Shown here: piece by piece, positions 35,109 through 46,545 of the stretch
Layout: each line of letters opens with the position of its first letter
How positions within the stretch are numbered: position 1 is the first letter of the stretch
DNA from: Endomychus coccineus
Taxonomy: Eukaryota; Arthropoda; Insecta; Coleoptera; Endomychidae
Length of the DNA: 64,000 bases
Reading direction: 5' to 3'
Assembly: GCA_958510875.1 (NCBI GenBank)
Contig: OY294068.1
Location: forward strand, 174,809,411-174,873,410
Made by a program: the position numbers and the translations under genes
Notes under the pieces: generated by a model
Seen by the model: the letters and a program-made list of their open reading frames with translations, nothing else
What the model was told of the DNA's origin: nothing
Databases searched by the model: none

Positions 35109-35147
35109 ATAAATTGATGTTATTATTACATGATTTTTACAATAATA

Positions 35148-35237
35148 ATAAAGATTCTTGACCCAGGTATGAATTATATATAAATTCTCGGGAAATAGGT
35201 CACATTAACACTTATGCTCTATATTTTCTCGTCTTTA
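35148..35237 (-). mobile_element. 5'-truncated copy of the 46-kb hammerhead element
   Basis: From TTCTTGACCCAGGTATGAAT to CTCGTCTTTA it matches 45910-46002 nearly base for base. Similarity ends two bases beyond GTCTT, i.e. at the predicted ribozyme cleavage site of the 46-kb copies (cleavage before AAGAC on the minus strand). Confidence 0.75.
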
Positions 35238-35344
35238 CTGATTTGATTTTTACTGATGTTATCATTGACAGTTAATGCTGGATTCGAAAGTTTATATTCC
35301 GGTAAGTACCTAATCAATAAATAATTATACGGTATTACTTGGTT

Positions 35345-35640
35345 CAAAATTCTTCAATTCCAACAAAAATGGCACAGCCTCATGGACCACCCAGCGTGAT
35401 GAACGTAGTTTTCTGCAGTTGCAAAAAAGATTGCGGAGTTTCATGTGCATGCAGAAAGCATGGATTGATATGTAACGTTGCATGTAAAAATTGTGCAAGC
35501 TGCAACCACGGTCGTACATACAGGTCTGGAAACTCGGGGCTGTTTCCTATGTGAGAAGTGGGACCGCTAAGTGTCGACTGTCGCGTAGTACCAAAAGACG
35601 TCACGTGAGAGTATTCTCTGACAACTGTCATTCTTAAGTT
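35345..35640 (+). pseudogene. CXC (tesmin/TSO1-like) cysteine-rich frame from a dispersed element
   Basis: The frame contains FCSCKKDCGVSCACRKHGLI and CNVACKNCASC: nine or ten cysteines in the C-x-C spacing of CXC domains, which bind zinc and DNA. It is followed by HGRTYRSGNSGLF and a stop. Similar sequence occurs at 697-815 (inverted) and 36010-36115 (inverted), so this is a repeat and not a host gene. CXC tails are known on some transposon proteins; which one this belongs to I cannot tell. No upstream part of the protein was found. Confidence 0.5.
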
Positions 35641-36009
35641 GTAAATACAAGGAATACCTCCGTTTTTAGAAACAAATTACGAAACTGTGCATTGTGCCGA
35701 AATGCAAAACGTGGTACAAAAGTGTAAAGCAAAACTTCTGTTTTTAAAGCCGAAAAATGCGGAAATGCGAAAAAAGAGGATGCTTGCGATTCCGGATAGA
35801 AATCGTTTCAACGAAGTCTTTTATGTGTGCGAGCATGTATAACGAAAAAGGGGAAGTTATTTTTAAGGTGAGTAATACATTTTGACAAGAGTAACAGAGG
35901 AATAGAACCTCTCTCAAATCAGAATAGTAAATATTGCGTTACGAGAAAAATTATTTTACTTAATAATGGGATTGTTGCCATACTTCGAGATCCAAGCGCT
36001 AGCTAGTGG

Positions 36010-36115
36010 CTGAGCGAGGGACTACGAGTTTGGCGACGCGTAAGAGACCCATGTCAAACATACGAGTCCCCAGACCTGTATGTACGACCGTGGCTGCAAC
36101 TATTCCAACGGAGCA
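36010..36115 (-). repeat. Second nearby copy of the CXC-encoding repeat, inverted
   Basis: CCAGACCTGTATGTACGACC and the following GTGGCTGCAACT match the complement of 35500-35540. The frame is broken. Confidence 0.55.
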
Positions 36116-36333
36116 CAGAGGAGGCGAGCGAAGAAGAAGAGAATTTCAGCTTCTAAGACTAATTCTTATTAATATTACTCTTCAAACATGGTTTTAAAAT
36201 TTTTGTCAAAATAAACTGTGCAAACATCAAAACAAATAAATTTTAAGTTTTCGAAACATACTAATCGATGTATTGTTTGAATCTGCACCTTTCTTATAAT
36301 ATGGAAATTAATAATTAAGAAGCAGGGGGACAA

Positions 36334-36600
36334 CGAGGATACCATTCACTCTGGACACCAGGTACATCGGAGACCGATTCTGTCGCGATATTCGTGTTCA
36401 GCGACCCCTAAAACCCCCCGAGTTACGAGTTTGGACCGATTATATACCGAATTTTCCGAAAACTCCAGGAGACGACTGGGATACCGTTCACCCTAGGCAC
36501 CAGGTACCTCGGAGACCAATTCTGTCGCGATATTCGTGTTCAGTGACCCCAAAAAACCCCCCGGGTAACGAGTTTGGTATCATTCATCACTAATAACCGA
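36334..36600. repeat. Tandem repeat, two units of 142 bp
   Basis: ATACC(A/G)TTCAC starts at 36339 and 36481. Both units contain TTCTGTCGCGATATTCGTGT and end in CCCCCCG(A/G)GT(T/A)ACGAGTTTGG. More GC-rich than the surroundings. A part of a third copy lies inverted at 35057-35108. Confidence 0.85.
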
Positions 36601-36604
36601 ATTG

Positions 36605-37735
36605 TGAATTTAGTATTTACGGTATTTAAAATGCAATTATAAGATGCATATTATTTATGCAAATTGAATATTTTTAATTTCTTATAAATCAATTTAGGTC
36701 ACAAAGTTTCCTGAAGTTCTATCGAATCGAATGCACAAAACCGCATTCAAATCCGTCTTACTTACGCAAAAATAATTATCAGTTCAGGGACTTACTATTA
36801 TTACTTTAATGCCCCAATTTCAATATTCCAATTTTCTGGGTTTATCTTAGCTTTACATCAACGTTACCTACTTTCTGACTGCAAAAATCCTGCTTTTTAC
36901 ATAATCGAATTGTGAACATTTTCTCCTGTTCCTGAGTGGTGAATTTGTTTGTCACTGTGTGTTTTCAATCTTGATTAGACTTCCCTTTCTGAAATCCCTG
37001 GTAACTTTATACCCTGATTATCTTCGTTATCATCATTCAACGACCCCTAAAATTAGTCACGTATTCACCTTCATCAACCGTAGCAAATAGGGAGACGTAG
37101 AGATCAATTTCCAAATGAATTACACTGTGTAAAATTGAAAATTGCCTTCATTTATCGACGTGAGACTTGCGAAACTGCAAACGACTCGCTAATCCATGCC
37201 CCGTTTGAGTAAATTATTTAGGTTCATGCTTAGTTCACTTCATGCGATGAATGCTTCCGAATGATGGCTTTTGAATTACGTGGATAATCTAATCTATGGT
37301 TGTTGCGATACGTCATTAAATCCTGCTCAATCTCCATAATTTAATTATTGATTCTTCAATTTTCTTTTTATACCTTCAGAGTAAGTTGTGAATTATCATA
37401 TTACTTATGTAATTGTATGTCAGAGGTACTTAACTAATCTCAACTGTATTATTTAGTAAGCAACAAACAATTACAGTTAATAATTTGATATTTTGCAGCG
37501 CTAATCAAAGAGCAAGGTGCATAATTTTTTCTTTTGATACAAAATGTATCTAATGCTTACAAAATACTCTGATTTCTATAATTTAAACACATCTAACCTG
37601 AGGCGTTGATAATTAGTAATTAATTATTGAAATTTTGAATATAATAAAACGCTCTCTAATTGGTTAACGTGGCATCCCCACTAACAATTACTGAAGAAAA
37701 CTCTGAAATATAATTTTTTGTGATGGAAATTGTTA
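36605..37735. other. No gene recognised
   Basis: AT-rich with short frames only. Confidence 0.4.
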
Positions 37736-37749
37736 TTATTACTGGACTG

Positions 37750-38115
37750 GTAGTGTATTGGAAATTGCTGAAGCCTTATCATTTACCCTTAGATTAGATT
37801 TTTGTCAATGGATGCAATTCAAAATCCAGCAATGCTGCCATTTTCTTCGGAAAATGTTGCTCGCTGATGAAGCCGGATTCACGTGGGAAGGAATGTTTGA
37901 GCAGACGAAAATCTTCATGCATATTTTGAAGCAGGATTTCAAAACAAGTTTTCGATAAATGTATGGCCTCTGGTAGTACCGATTTAAATGAGTTGTGAGG
38001 ATTAAACCATGTTCAAATTTAAATATTATTTCAGTTCCTGTTTTCGAAGAATTTTTAATGAACGCTTTAGATTGGGCAAAACCTGGTAAGGTTTACCAGT
38101 ATTAAAGTATTCTTG
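37750..38115 (+). pseudogene. Tc1/IS630-type transposase fragment
   Basis: LLADEAGFTWEGMF holds the first catalytic Asp (usual context: TDE or ADEA followed by an F-T pair). In the next frame ADENLHAYFEAGFQNKFSIN and VWPLV follow, the conserved part after it. Frameshifts and stops break it. It is the same transposase type as those at 25.5-26.1 and 31 kb. Confidence 0.6.
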
Positions 38116-38234
38116 TCCCAGTCCAGGATGATATACCTATATATCTACCCCATATAATATGACAAGGCAATCATCACAACATAGCTTATAAACCCCGAAC
38201 TTCTTCAAATTATCCTTTGACTTGAATCACAAAT

Positions 38235-39510
38235 TAATCTCAATAAATTGTCTTCAATATTTAAGTGTTCATTAGTAACACCCATTCACAAAGGGGGGCA
38301 TAAAAATAACATGTCAAACTATAGATCAGTATCTGTACTATCAGTATTTTCTAAAATATTTGAGAAAGTTATAGCAATACGTCTTAGCAAGTTCATAAAT
38401 AAATTTAACATACTAGCTCCTAATCAATATGGCTTTCGTGAAAATCTGTCTACACAAGATGATATCGCTAACTTATTAAGTAAGATTCACAATGACATCG
38501 ATAACAATAAAAAAAACATCTGTGTTTTTATAGATTTAGCGAAAGCCTTTGACACTGTATCTCATAGTCTCTTGTTAAGCAAGCTAGAATGTATTGCTAT
38601 CCGTGGTATAGCATTATCTCTATTACAAAGATGTCTCAAAAACGTTACTCAAAAAGTAAAAATCAGTGAACATGTCAGCAGCCAAATTTCAATAGAAATA
38701 GGAGTACCTCAAGGTACCGCATTAGGACCTACACTATTCTCGTTATATGTAAATGACCTTCTACTTACTCCAACCCTTCAAGGAGAAATATCGACATTTG
38801 CGGACGATACGGTAGGTATTTATTTACGAAGGCAACACCTGGGATGGAGTCACTGCTATAGCTATATCCGATCTTAATTATATAAAAGATTGGTATGACA
38901 CTAATCTGCTCTCCATCAATATCACGAAAACTAAACTTACCTATAACAATCCTAAACAAAAATGTACCCGTTTTTAACACGTTAAAGCTTAATACTTCTG
39001 AAATTCATTCAGTAACATCTTTTAAATACCTAGGACTAACTATAGATAGTTATCTACGTTGGAATTCACATGTTAATAAGATAAATGAAAAACTCAGACA
39101 TCTTATTTATAGTTTAGACTTTTTGAGCAACGTCATCAGCTTAAGCGAATTGAAAATTATTTATTACGCTTTAATAGATTCATTTATACAATACGGAATT
39201 ATTGCATGGGGTGTACTTGACGGATATAATTATCTGAAAATAGAACGACTACAAAAGAGGTTCTTAAAGATAATGCTAAGGAAAAAACTTCAATATCCAT
39301 CTCATCTAGTCTACAAGGAATTGCAAATATTAGATCCCAGGCAGGTCTACTGCAAAGCAGTGCTACTTTACTTTGTAAAGAATAAACATCTGTGTCAAAT
39401 AGTTTCACACAACCACGGTACACGTAGCCTAGGTAAAATACAATTACCAAAAGTCCTAAAAAACACACTCGATGAGAAATTTTACATATTTCGGATCACG
39501 ACTAATTAAT
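38235..39510 (+). pseudogene. Non-LTR reverse transcriptase and C-terminal domain (CR1/Jockey group)
   Basis: It opens in CSLVTPIHKGG and NYRSVSVLSVFSKIFEKVI (RT start), with FIDLAKAFDTVSH (motif A), GVPQGTALGP (motif B) and FADDTVGIY (motif C, intact). A frameshift near 38825 leads to DLNYIKDWYDTNLLSINITK, a second near 38945 to FKYLGLTIDSYLRWN (motif E), then YYALIDSFIQYGIIAWG, QKRFLKIMLRK and YPSHLVYKELQILDPRQVY. The end TRSLGKIQLPK and a stop at 39509 match the order in the 12.85-kb copy. The endonuclease and ORF1 are missing. It is repairable-looking but dead. Confidence 0.85.
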
Positions 39511-39930
39511 TTACTTCTGCATGAAATTCGATGCTGCTATAATTATACTAAATACAAACGTCTCATTAATAAATGGATTCTTCAAAACGGTAGAGGATAT
39601 TTTCATTGCCTCTTTAATTTATAACAAAGATCAATTATTTGATGGATAATTTATGCCCATAAATATTCAGTAATGTAACATGAACACTAATTTGTATACC
39701 ATACAATTAACAGAAACCTGTAATGTTTTTTAACAATTTTCTCGAGTGATACCATTTTATACACAATTCATTTACGAATTTCTTTTAAATCGGCTTGCCG
39801 AGTGAATCAAATTCGCCTTTGAACTCAAAGAAACCACAATTAGGTTTGATGGCAGAGGTAGCTCTCTCCTCACGGACTGTAGCTTGTCTAGGGCGCTTGT
39901 CGTCTGCGATACGGCCACTGACGGGGATAT
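39511..39930. other. 3' flank of the 38.2-kb element; no gene recognised
   Basis: AT-rich. The first 200 bp are probably the element's 3' UTR, but the end was not fixed. Confidence 0.35.
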
Positions 39931-40416
39931 TAGTGTGATAGAATCAGCTTTTTGGAGTTTTTAATTCTGAGTTCGGAGAAAAAAATTGCTCTAAGTAGAT
40001 AATTATGATAAAAATTGAAGGAACTAAAATCGAACATTTTTTGAACGTCGCAAATGGTCCAAAAAAAATGGTAAAAATGGCCAAAACCAGTTTTTCGCGT
40101 CGGACATCGTCGAATTGAGTTAAAAAGAAAAAAGCTTATGCGCCGCGAAAAGACGTAAAAAATGAGCTGCAAATGAGTTCGATTGGACCAGCGGTGAAAA
40201 ATTTCACAAATTCAATACTTTTGTTCTTTTAAAGATTAAGAGCGAAAAACCGGTTTTAGCCATTTTTACCATTTTTTTGGACCATTTGCGACTATCAAAA
40301 AGTGTTCGATTTTAGTTCCTTCAATGTATCATAATTAACTACTTAAGGCAATTTTTTTCGTCAATCTCGGAATTATGCAAAAATTACCGACATTTATTGC
40401 TAATTCTATCACACTA
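39931..40416. mobile_element. 486-bp fold-back MITE
   Basis: Ends TAGTGTGATAGAAT ... ATTCTATCACACTA mirror each other. The arms continue inward through GGTCCAAAAAAAATGGT versus ACCATTTTTTTGGACC for about 180 bp each. The centre is about 120 bp. No coding sequence. TA at the outermost positions may be the target duplication. Confidence 0.8.
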
Positions 40417-40419
40417 TAT

Positions 40420-40600
40420 GTGTAGGCCTGTAAAACGGTTTGCATTCGTCTTAGGTGGTGGACGCGTCTCGGCAGGGGGGTGGTTTGAATGGGTTATGGT
40501 TTGGGAGGGGGTAGTGGTGCCGTGGGCTTCGACTGTATCGTGTTGTTTTCTACTAATGGTGCAAATTGCCAGGTTCCTTTCAATTGTTAGTTCATAAAAA
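40420..40600 (+). other. Short G-rich stretch
   Basis: GGCAGGGGGGTGGTTTGAAT and GGTTTGGGAGGGGGTAGTGG stand out in AT-rich DNA. An open frame crosses it (ending VSCCFLLMVQIARFLSIVSS) but resembles nothing. It has four G-runs and could form a G-quadruplex; no gene is claimed. Confidence 0.35.
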
Positions 40601-40604
40601 CTAT

Positions 40605-42050
40605 GTCTTAAGTATTTATGTGTTTGGACTCATATTATTTTTTCTCTGTGAATTGATATCACTTACTCATATCGCTCAGAAACAATTCTTAAAGAATTTA
40701 ATGAGCTTATTCTTATTTATTCACAAGCATTTTGTATTATTTCATATTGCTGTATAATCTTGTTGAATAAAAAAATGAATATATAGTACTTGACAACATC
40801 TAGGTACATCCTTAGAAAGTTACCCAAATCATGGCCATTCTTCAACGAGAGTTAGAATATGTTTTGAAGGCAAACATAGAAAGTATATTAAAATAAAATT
40901 CGGTAATCCGTGTGGTAGCCACACTACTTATTTAAAATAACGGAATATGATAAACAATTGAGTACTGAAGATGCAGGGTAATACTGACTGTAAAATAGGG
41001 AAAGGCAGATGATATATCTGAACAGATGTAGATTCTAGTTATGTTGTCAATGACATGAAATAAAAGAATTAATGTTAAGTAGATGTATGGCAATTTATCG
41101 AGTACTTGTTAAAGTTGGTTGGTTATGGGGGAAAGACGTGTTTAAACATACTTACCTACCTTCTGATTTGGTATTGTTAAAGTGAAATGGAATCAAAGCT
41201 AATATTTGATCACTTAGCGCTTGTTTCAAGTTATTTGTTTTAGTATAAGATTTACGAGATAAATATTTAAGAATGCCTATGATACAACTGCTTATCGTCT
41301 GGAGGCCCGCCAATGTTTCAAGTAGTTTGGTAGGCTATGCAATTATTTGCTATTCAATTTTAAAATAATCAAATTAGATTTATTAATTCTCCTTCATAAT
41401 TCTAGGAACAGCCGATTCCAGGTATTCTGATCTGATGATAAATTCATATGTAACTCTTTTGAAGATCAAAATATGTCTGTTGAAAATCTTCTAATCAGAA
41501 GAAAATAATTCAATGGACTCCAACAACTGTACAGTTAACTTTTAGAAACTTCAAATTAATTAATTTGACACAAGTTTTGATAACGTAAAGTAAGACACAC
41601 GTTTTAGATTCCACAACCACCCTTGACCAAGTACTATAAATTGTAGAATATGAGAACATGGGAGAAAGTGATTTTGCAAATTCTACCGATCCTCAGTAAT
41701 AGCGAGACGATCTTATTTAAAATTAGCTATTGAGCCAAAGGTGAGATGTGTTGTTTTCTACACAGACATCGTGCGACTAAAACGAAACGATATTAATAGA
41801 ACCTCACGCAGCAATGTCTAGAAACAAGTGGTGATAGAGTGTCGAAATAGCAGGAGCCGCACTGTCTGATGTCTTGGAAGACAGGAAAACTTGACTAGGG
41901 ACTTAGGGATAACTTCGATATCTAATTACAGAGTCGCTTCTCGATATTCAAGCAAAACTCGTTCCGTTCGCCCTCATCCTAGTCTTTTACAATCCAATTA
42001 TATATACAGGATGTTCTGCCCTGAATGACGTTGCATTTGGTGTTCCCAAA
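40605..42050. other. No gene recognised
   Basis: AT-rich except for one MITE end at 41585-41632. Short frames only. Confidence 0.4.
41585..41632 (-). mobile_element. Single end of the 3.7-kb MITE family
   Basis: GTAAAGTAAGACACACGTTT and CCACAACCACCCTTGACCAAG match the right arm of the element at 3698-4080. The outer CCGGGATA end is missing, so this is a truncated remnant. Confidence 0.75.
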
Positions 42051-42054
42051 ACGT

Positions 42055-42580
42055 TTCAAATACAATAATACAGAACCGTTTTGTGTGGTGTATCGCAAGG
42101 TACATGCTGGGGACATTATTCATTATGTAGATTACCTCATCGTTTAAATTATCTATCTCTCGTAAAATAGTATCATATGCGGATGATATATTTTATGAAA
42201 ATGTGGAAAGACCTAAAATCAATAGTTGCGTGCAATATGAAAATTAAAAAAAACTGGTATCAATATGAAAATTTAATAATGAATGTCAATAAAACAAAAT
42301 ATTGACGTTTTTCTTTAATCTCAGATAACGTACCTTATTTCACTCATTCAAATATTGCTGATAATTAGTATTAAATGGAGAATGCCAATACCATTAAACA
42401 TGTAGGCATCATTACGCCTTTATCTCCGCTGGAACGTTCGTATGAATTATGCAGTAGCAAATTAATTTTGATCAAATATAAAACACTGCGTGATCGATCT
42501 AATCCAGGATTAATGAAAGTTATTCATCATTCGTTAGTAGAAATACATTTAAAATATGGTGTTAATTAGAGGTGCAGTAG
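42055..42580 (+). pseudogene. Highly decayed non-LTR reverse transcriptase
   Basis: GVSQGTCWG recalls RT motif B, SYADDIFYENV is motif C, and NANTIKHVGIITPLSPLERS fits motif E and beyond. Stops and frameshifts are dense. It is the most decayed RT copy in the window. Confidence 0.6.
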
Positions 42581-42739
42581 GAACACATTTAAATATAAAC
42601 ATTTTACAAAAAATTATAGTCGATTAATTTCCAAGATAACCCCTCTTAGAAATGGCAGAAGATGATAATGAAGAAAAAGATAGAATGTGACAATTGAAAT
42701 TAGAAAAAATCATAATAGTTGGATTGAAACATCTCTATG

Positions 42740-43610
42740 ACGTATTTTATTTTATTTCATTTATTTAGTATATTACGCCCAACAGGTTAACCCAATTATA
42801 GGACAAACAAGAGCAACATAATACAAATAATATATAACAAAAATAATATTTAATAGGAATAATGAAAATAAAGTAAACAAATTTACCTAATAAGTAACTG
42901 CAGTCAATATTATTATTCAATTATGGAGGAATATTGTGCTCCTTACTCTTCTTCTCAGTTCAAGTGTCAGACAATCAAAAGTAGACAATAATAACTGATG
43001 ATGGTTAAAACCTCTTCTAGGAAAGATGTTTTAAGTTCTAAACCAGAGCTATTTCAAATATTTACGTTGAATACTCTCAATTAGTGTAATCTGGAATTTA
43101 TACTGAGGGTTCCAGATGAGCGAAGCATATTCCAGTTTTGGTCTAACCAATGAATTGAATAGTATTTGTAGTACCTCCAAATTCTTGAAATATTTGGAAT
43201 GCCCAAATACAAACCTTAAAGTTCTATTAGCTTTAGCACACATATCACTTATATGTATAATAAAAGTGAACTGATGATCGAATAGAACACCTAAGTTTTT
43301 GACTGTAGTACTACGAGAAATGATTACTGAATCTAAAAGATAATCGAAGGAAATAGGATGGACTTTCCGACTGAAGGTGACCACACAACATTCACTAATA
43401 TTTAGACACAATTTATTGTTGGCGCACCATTCAAAAATATTGTTCAGATCATTTTGTAGCTCATAGCATCTATGGTCTAACAATATTTAAGTCATCCGCA
43501 AAAATTAGTTTCAAGCCGATTATGGTGTCGGCCAAATCATTAATAAATAACAGGAACAGTAGAGTATTATTGATTTTGTCAAATAATTGTATGAGTACTT
43601 TCGAAGTTAT
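42740..43610 (-). pseudogene. Non-LTR reverse transcriptase C-terminal half (Jockey/CR1 group)
   Basis: On the minus strand: LLFLLFINDLADTI and IFADDLNIV (motif C) near 43590-43490. Then a clean frame 43483-43049 reads LQNDLNNIFEWCANNKLCLN, VKNLGVLFDHQFTF (motif E), FNSLVRPKLEYASLIWNP and IESIQRKYLK. After a shift follow RRGFNHHQLLLSTFDCLTLE and a stop near 42925, which matches the C-terminal end of such ORF2 proteins. An A-rich stretch (TTTATTTCATTTATTT on the plus strand at about 42755) may be the 3' tail. The 5' part is missing. Confidence 0.8.
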
Positions 43611-43713
43611 TGTACTATTGCTCAATTAAAGGTTAAAAACATTTAAAATCGAATGTTTTTTGTTTATACAGTTACAACATCACTGTGTTGCGAATTGCAA
43701 GCATAAGGCAAAA

Positions 43714-44257
43714 ATATAACAATATATTGATATATCTATTTAGGCGATGTAACTATTTTGATAGTTGGAAAGTTCATTGGAAGGTCATTCCTGGAACTAA
43801 TCTCTTCAATCCGACATCAAGACACAAAATTTAGAAAGTTATAATTATAATAAAAAAATTTTATCATACAAAAAGGAGCATATAATTGACACTTACATTA
43901 TGTAAATGCAGTTCAAAACCAAATAGAAGATAAATGTTAATTAGAATAAATTAATGACAAAGCTTGTGAAAATGCTGAACTACATCGGGTGCATTTTCTT
44001 ATGACTTTGAATGTAAATTAATCATTCCAGATTAATATTTTTTGTCACCAGATTGTAGCACCTGGAACAATTCTCACCGACAAAATTGATAAATTCATTA
44101 ATGGTTTGATTTCAGTAACGAATCTACTTGGGAAATATATGTGACTAATGGATTCACCGAAATATTTTCGTTTACTCAATATTTTCCAATTTCAATTATT
44201 AATTCGCGGTACTTCATGTTTTTCAATACTCGCTATTTGTTTGTAGTAAATCATTTA
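43714..44257 (+). repeat. Repeat unit A (first copy)
   Basis: Begins ATATAACAATATATTGATAT and ends GTTTGTAGTAAATCATTTA. It is repeated 1010 bp downstream as A'. No coding sequence. Confidence 0.85.
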
Positions 44258-44258
44258 C

Positions 44259-44722
44259 TCTCGTTTTGATTAGGTGCAATAAATGAAAACTCGAATATTA
44301 TTAGGTGAAACGTGGAGAATGTTTCACGTAATTTTCTTTCCAATTAATGGAGTCTATGTATCATATCACAATACGATAAACGTCATATTCTATACCCACC
44401 CTCGAATTATTTCTGAATTCACTAGAGAAAGTATTGCTTAGTTAATTCATCAGGATTTGCTGAAAATATAAGACCAATTAGCATTGGATACGGTTATATT
44501 AACTACTAACGCTTACAAGAATTAGTTTGTCGTTATTACATTCTTCTAGGTATAAAATTACAGTGACCTTTTATAATAATAGCGATGAAAGCTCCATCCA
44601 GTACATTCATAAAATTACTTGCGTGTTAAATTTCCAATCAATACATTGACGTAGAAGTATTTCGTGTTTCAATAAAAAGCTTCACATGAGCCTATTGATT
44701 ACCTCAAAATAACCTTAAAAAC
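44259..44722 (+). repeat. Repeat unit B (first copy)
   Basis: Begins TCTCGTTTTGATTAGGTGCA and ends AAAATAACCTTAAAAAC. Its reverse complement lies at 49872-50305. It sits exactly between A and A'. Confidence 0.85.
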
Positions 44723-44723
44723 T

Positions 44724-45213
44724 ATATAACAATATATTGATATATCTATTTAGGCGATGTAACTATTTTGATAGTTGGAAAGTTCATTGAAAGGTCATTC
44801 TTGGAACTAATCTCTTCAATCCGAAATCAAGACACAAGATTTGGAAAGTTATAATTATAATAAAAAATAATTTATCCTACAAAAAGGACATTTGATTGCC
44901 ACTTACATTATGCAAATGCAGTTCAAAATCAAATAGAAGATAAATGTAAATTAGAATAAATTAATGACAAAGCTTGTGAAAATGCTGAACTACATCGGGG
45001 TGTATTTTCTTATGACTTTGAATGTAAATTCTCACCGACAAAATTGATAAATCCATTAATGGTTTGATTTCAGTAACGAATCTACTTGGGAAATATATGT
45101 CACTAATGGATTCACCGAAATATTTTCGTTCACTCAATATTTTCCAATTTCAATTATTAATTCGCGGTACTTCATGTTTTTTAATACTCGCTATTTGTTT
45201 GTAGTAAATCATT
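44724..45213 (+). repeat. Repeat unit A' (second copy)
   Basis: About 95% like A by eye. It lacks a stretch of about 70 bp of A (AATCATTCCAGATTAATATT onward). Together A-B-A' has the look of a terminal-repeat element without genes, or of a tandem duplication that lost part of one copy. Confidence 0.85.
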
Positions 45214-45214
45214 T

Positions 45215-45905
45215 ATGTGAGAGACAACAATTCAATCAATAAACTTCTATTAATATTTGTTATGTCTGGCCTGAAATCAAGTGCAGTTCTATAAACATGA
45301 GTGTCCTATGACAATAAATTTAAGTGTTCCAGTTTCTACTACTGAATCTTGGTATGTATTTATACTCTTGTATAATATCGCTTGGTCGTTTTATTTCATT
45401 TTGATGAATTATTTAGCGAACTTGACCATGTCTGCACCCAATATTAATATCATTTTATCGTTAGAGGTTGATGACGTATTCATTCTCCTTCTTCAAATGT
45501 GCCATCTGTGATAGATATCTGATCGTTTATTTATTCTATTTGTATTATTTATCCTAGCAATTAGTCAATCCCAACTCACAACTTAACATTACCTATATAA
45601 TTATAGAATACCCACGTTATTTCAAGACCCTTTAAAATCTTGAGTTATTTCTTAATCTTGCCATGTGCCTGAGAAACCTGACCAAGAACTTCACATAATC
45701 TATGGACGAATGTGCAATACCGTCAAAGCAGCATGGGATTGTGGGCTTATTGAAATTTCTCACACGTTTTATAACGAACTACAAGTGACAATTCTCTTTG
45801 CACACCTTAGCAACAAGTAACCAAAAACTCCCATATTCAATATCAAAGAAAACTGAATTATTACCTAAAATAAGCGGGGTGGATATAATGCGTTTTGATA
45901 ATGAA
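45215..45905. other. No gene recognised
   Basis: AT-rich. The frame at 45281-45511 does not begin with ATG and resembles nothing. Confidence 0.35.
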
Positions 45906-45995
45906 TATCGTAATAAAAATTCTTGACCCAGGTATGAATTATATATAAATTCTCGGGAAATAGGTCACATTAACACTTATGCTTTATATTTTCTT

Positions 45996-46037
45996 GTCTT
46001 TACGTACGTTTCGGTCTCACGACCATCATCAGAAGAC
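45996..46037 (-). ncRNA. Hammerhead ribozyme, copy 1
   Basis: The minus strand reads GTCTT, CTGATGA, a U, GGTC-GTGA-GACC, GAAA, C-GTAC-G with the flanking A/U closing stem III, then UA and AAGAC pairing back to GTCTT. All catalytic core positions of a hammerhead are present. It has the very short stem III known from retroelement hammerheads. The core is identical to copies 2 and 3. Confidence 0.8.
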
Positions 46038-46442
46038 TTATTATGTCTAAAACTGGATTACTTAAAACTAATTGTATTAAACAGAGCGTCCTTATCGCAC
46101 CAGTTTCAATTAAAATTCCCACGTCGCCGAAACGAACAGAAACACGAATAATCGAAACTGTAACACCTCAATGTTATAATTATAAAATATCAAGAATCCA
46201 CTGTTAAGCAGAATTTTTAATAAATGCGTGTTCATGTCAACAAGGACTGTCAAATGTTCACAACACGCACTTATTAAAAATTCTGCTTAACAGTGGATTC
46301 TTGATATTCTATAATTATAACATTGAGGTGTTACAGTTTCGATTATTCGTGTTTCGGTTCGTTTCGGCGACGTGGGCATTTTAATTGAAATTGGTGCGAT
46401 AAGGACGCTTTGTTTAATACAATTAGTTTTAAGACATAATAA

Positions 46443-46484
46443 GTCTTCTGATGATGGTCGTGAGACCGAAACGTACGTAAAGAC
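46443..46484 (+). ncRNA. Hammerhead ribozyme, copy 2
   Basis: Stem I GTCTT (46443-46447) pairs with AAGAC (46480-46484). Core CTGATGA is at 46448-46454, stem II GGTC/GACC with loop GTGA, GAAA at 46468-46471. Predicted cleavage falls after A46479. Same sequence as copy 1, opposite strand. Confidence 0.8.
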
Positions 46485-46545
46485 AAGAAAGTATAAAGCA
46501 TAAGTATTAATGTGACCTATTTCCCGAGAATTTATATTTAATATA

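Larger units (their letters stand above)
45908..46545. mobile_element. Head-to-head pair of hammerhead-bearing repeats
   Basis: The left half (about 45943-46230) is the reverse complement of the right half (about 46258-46533), with a spacer of about 27 bp around ACAAGGACTGTCAAATG. Each half carries one hammerhead on its own strand. The unit is the same as the one in the partial copy at 35148-35237 and the third copy at 46690-46880. Confidence 0.8.
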
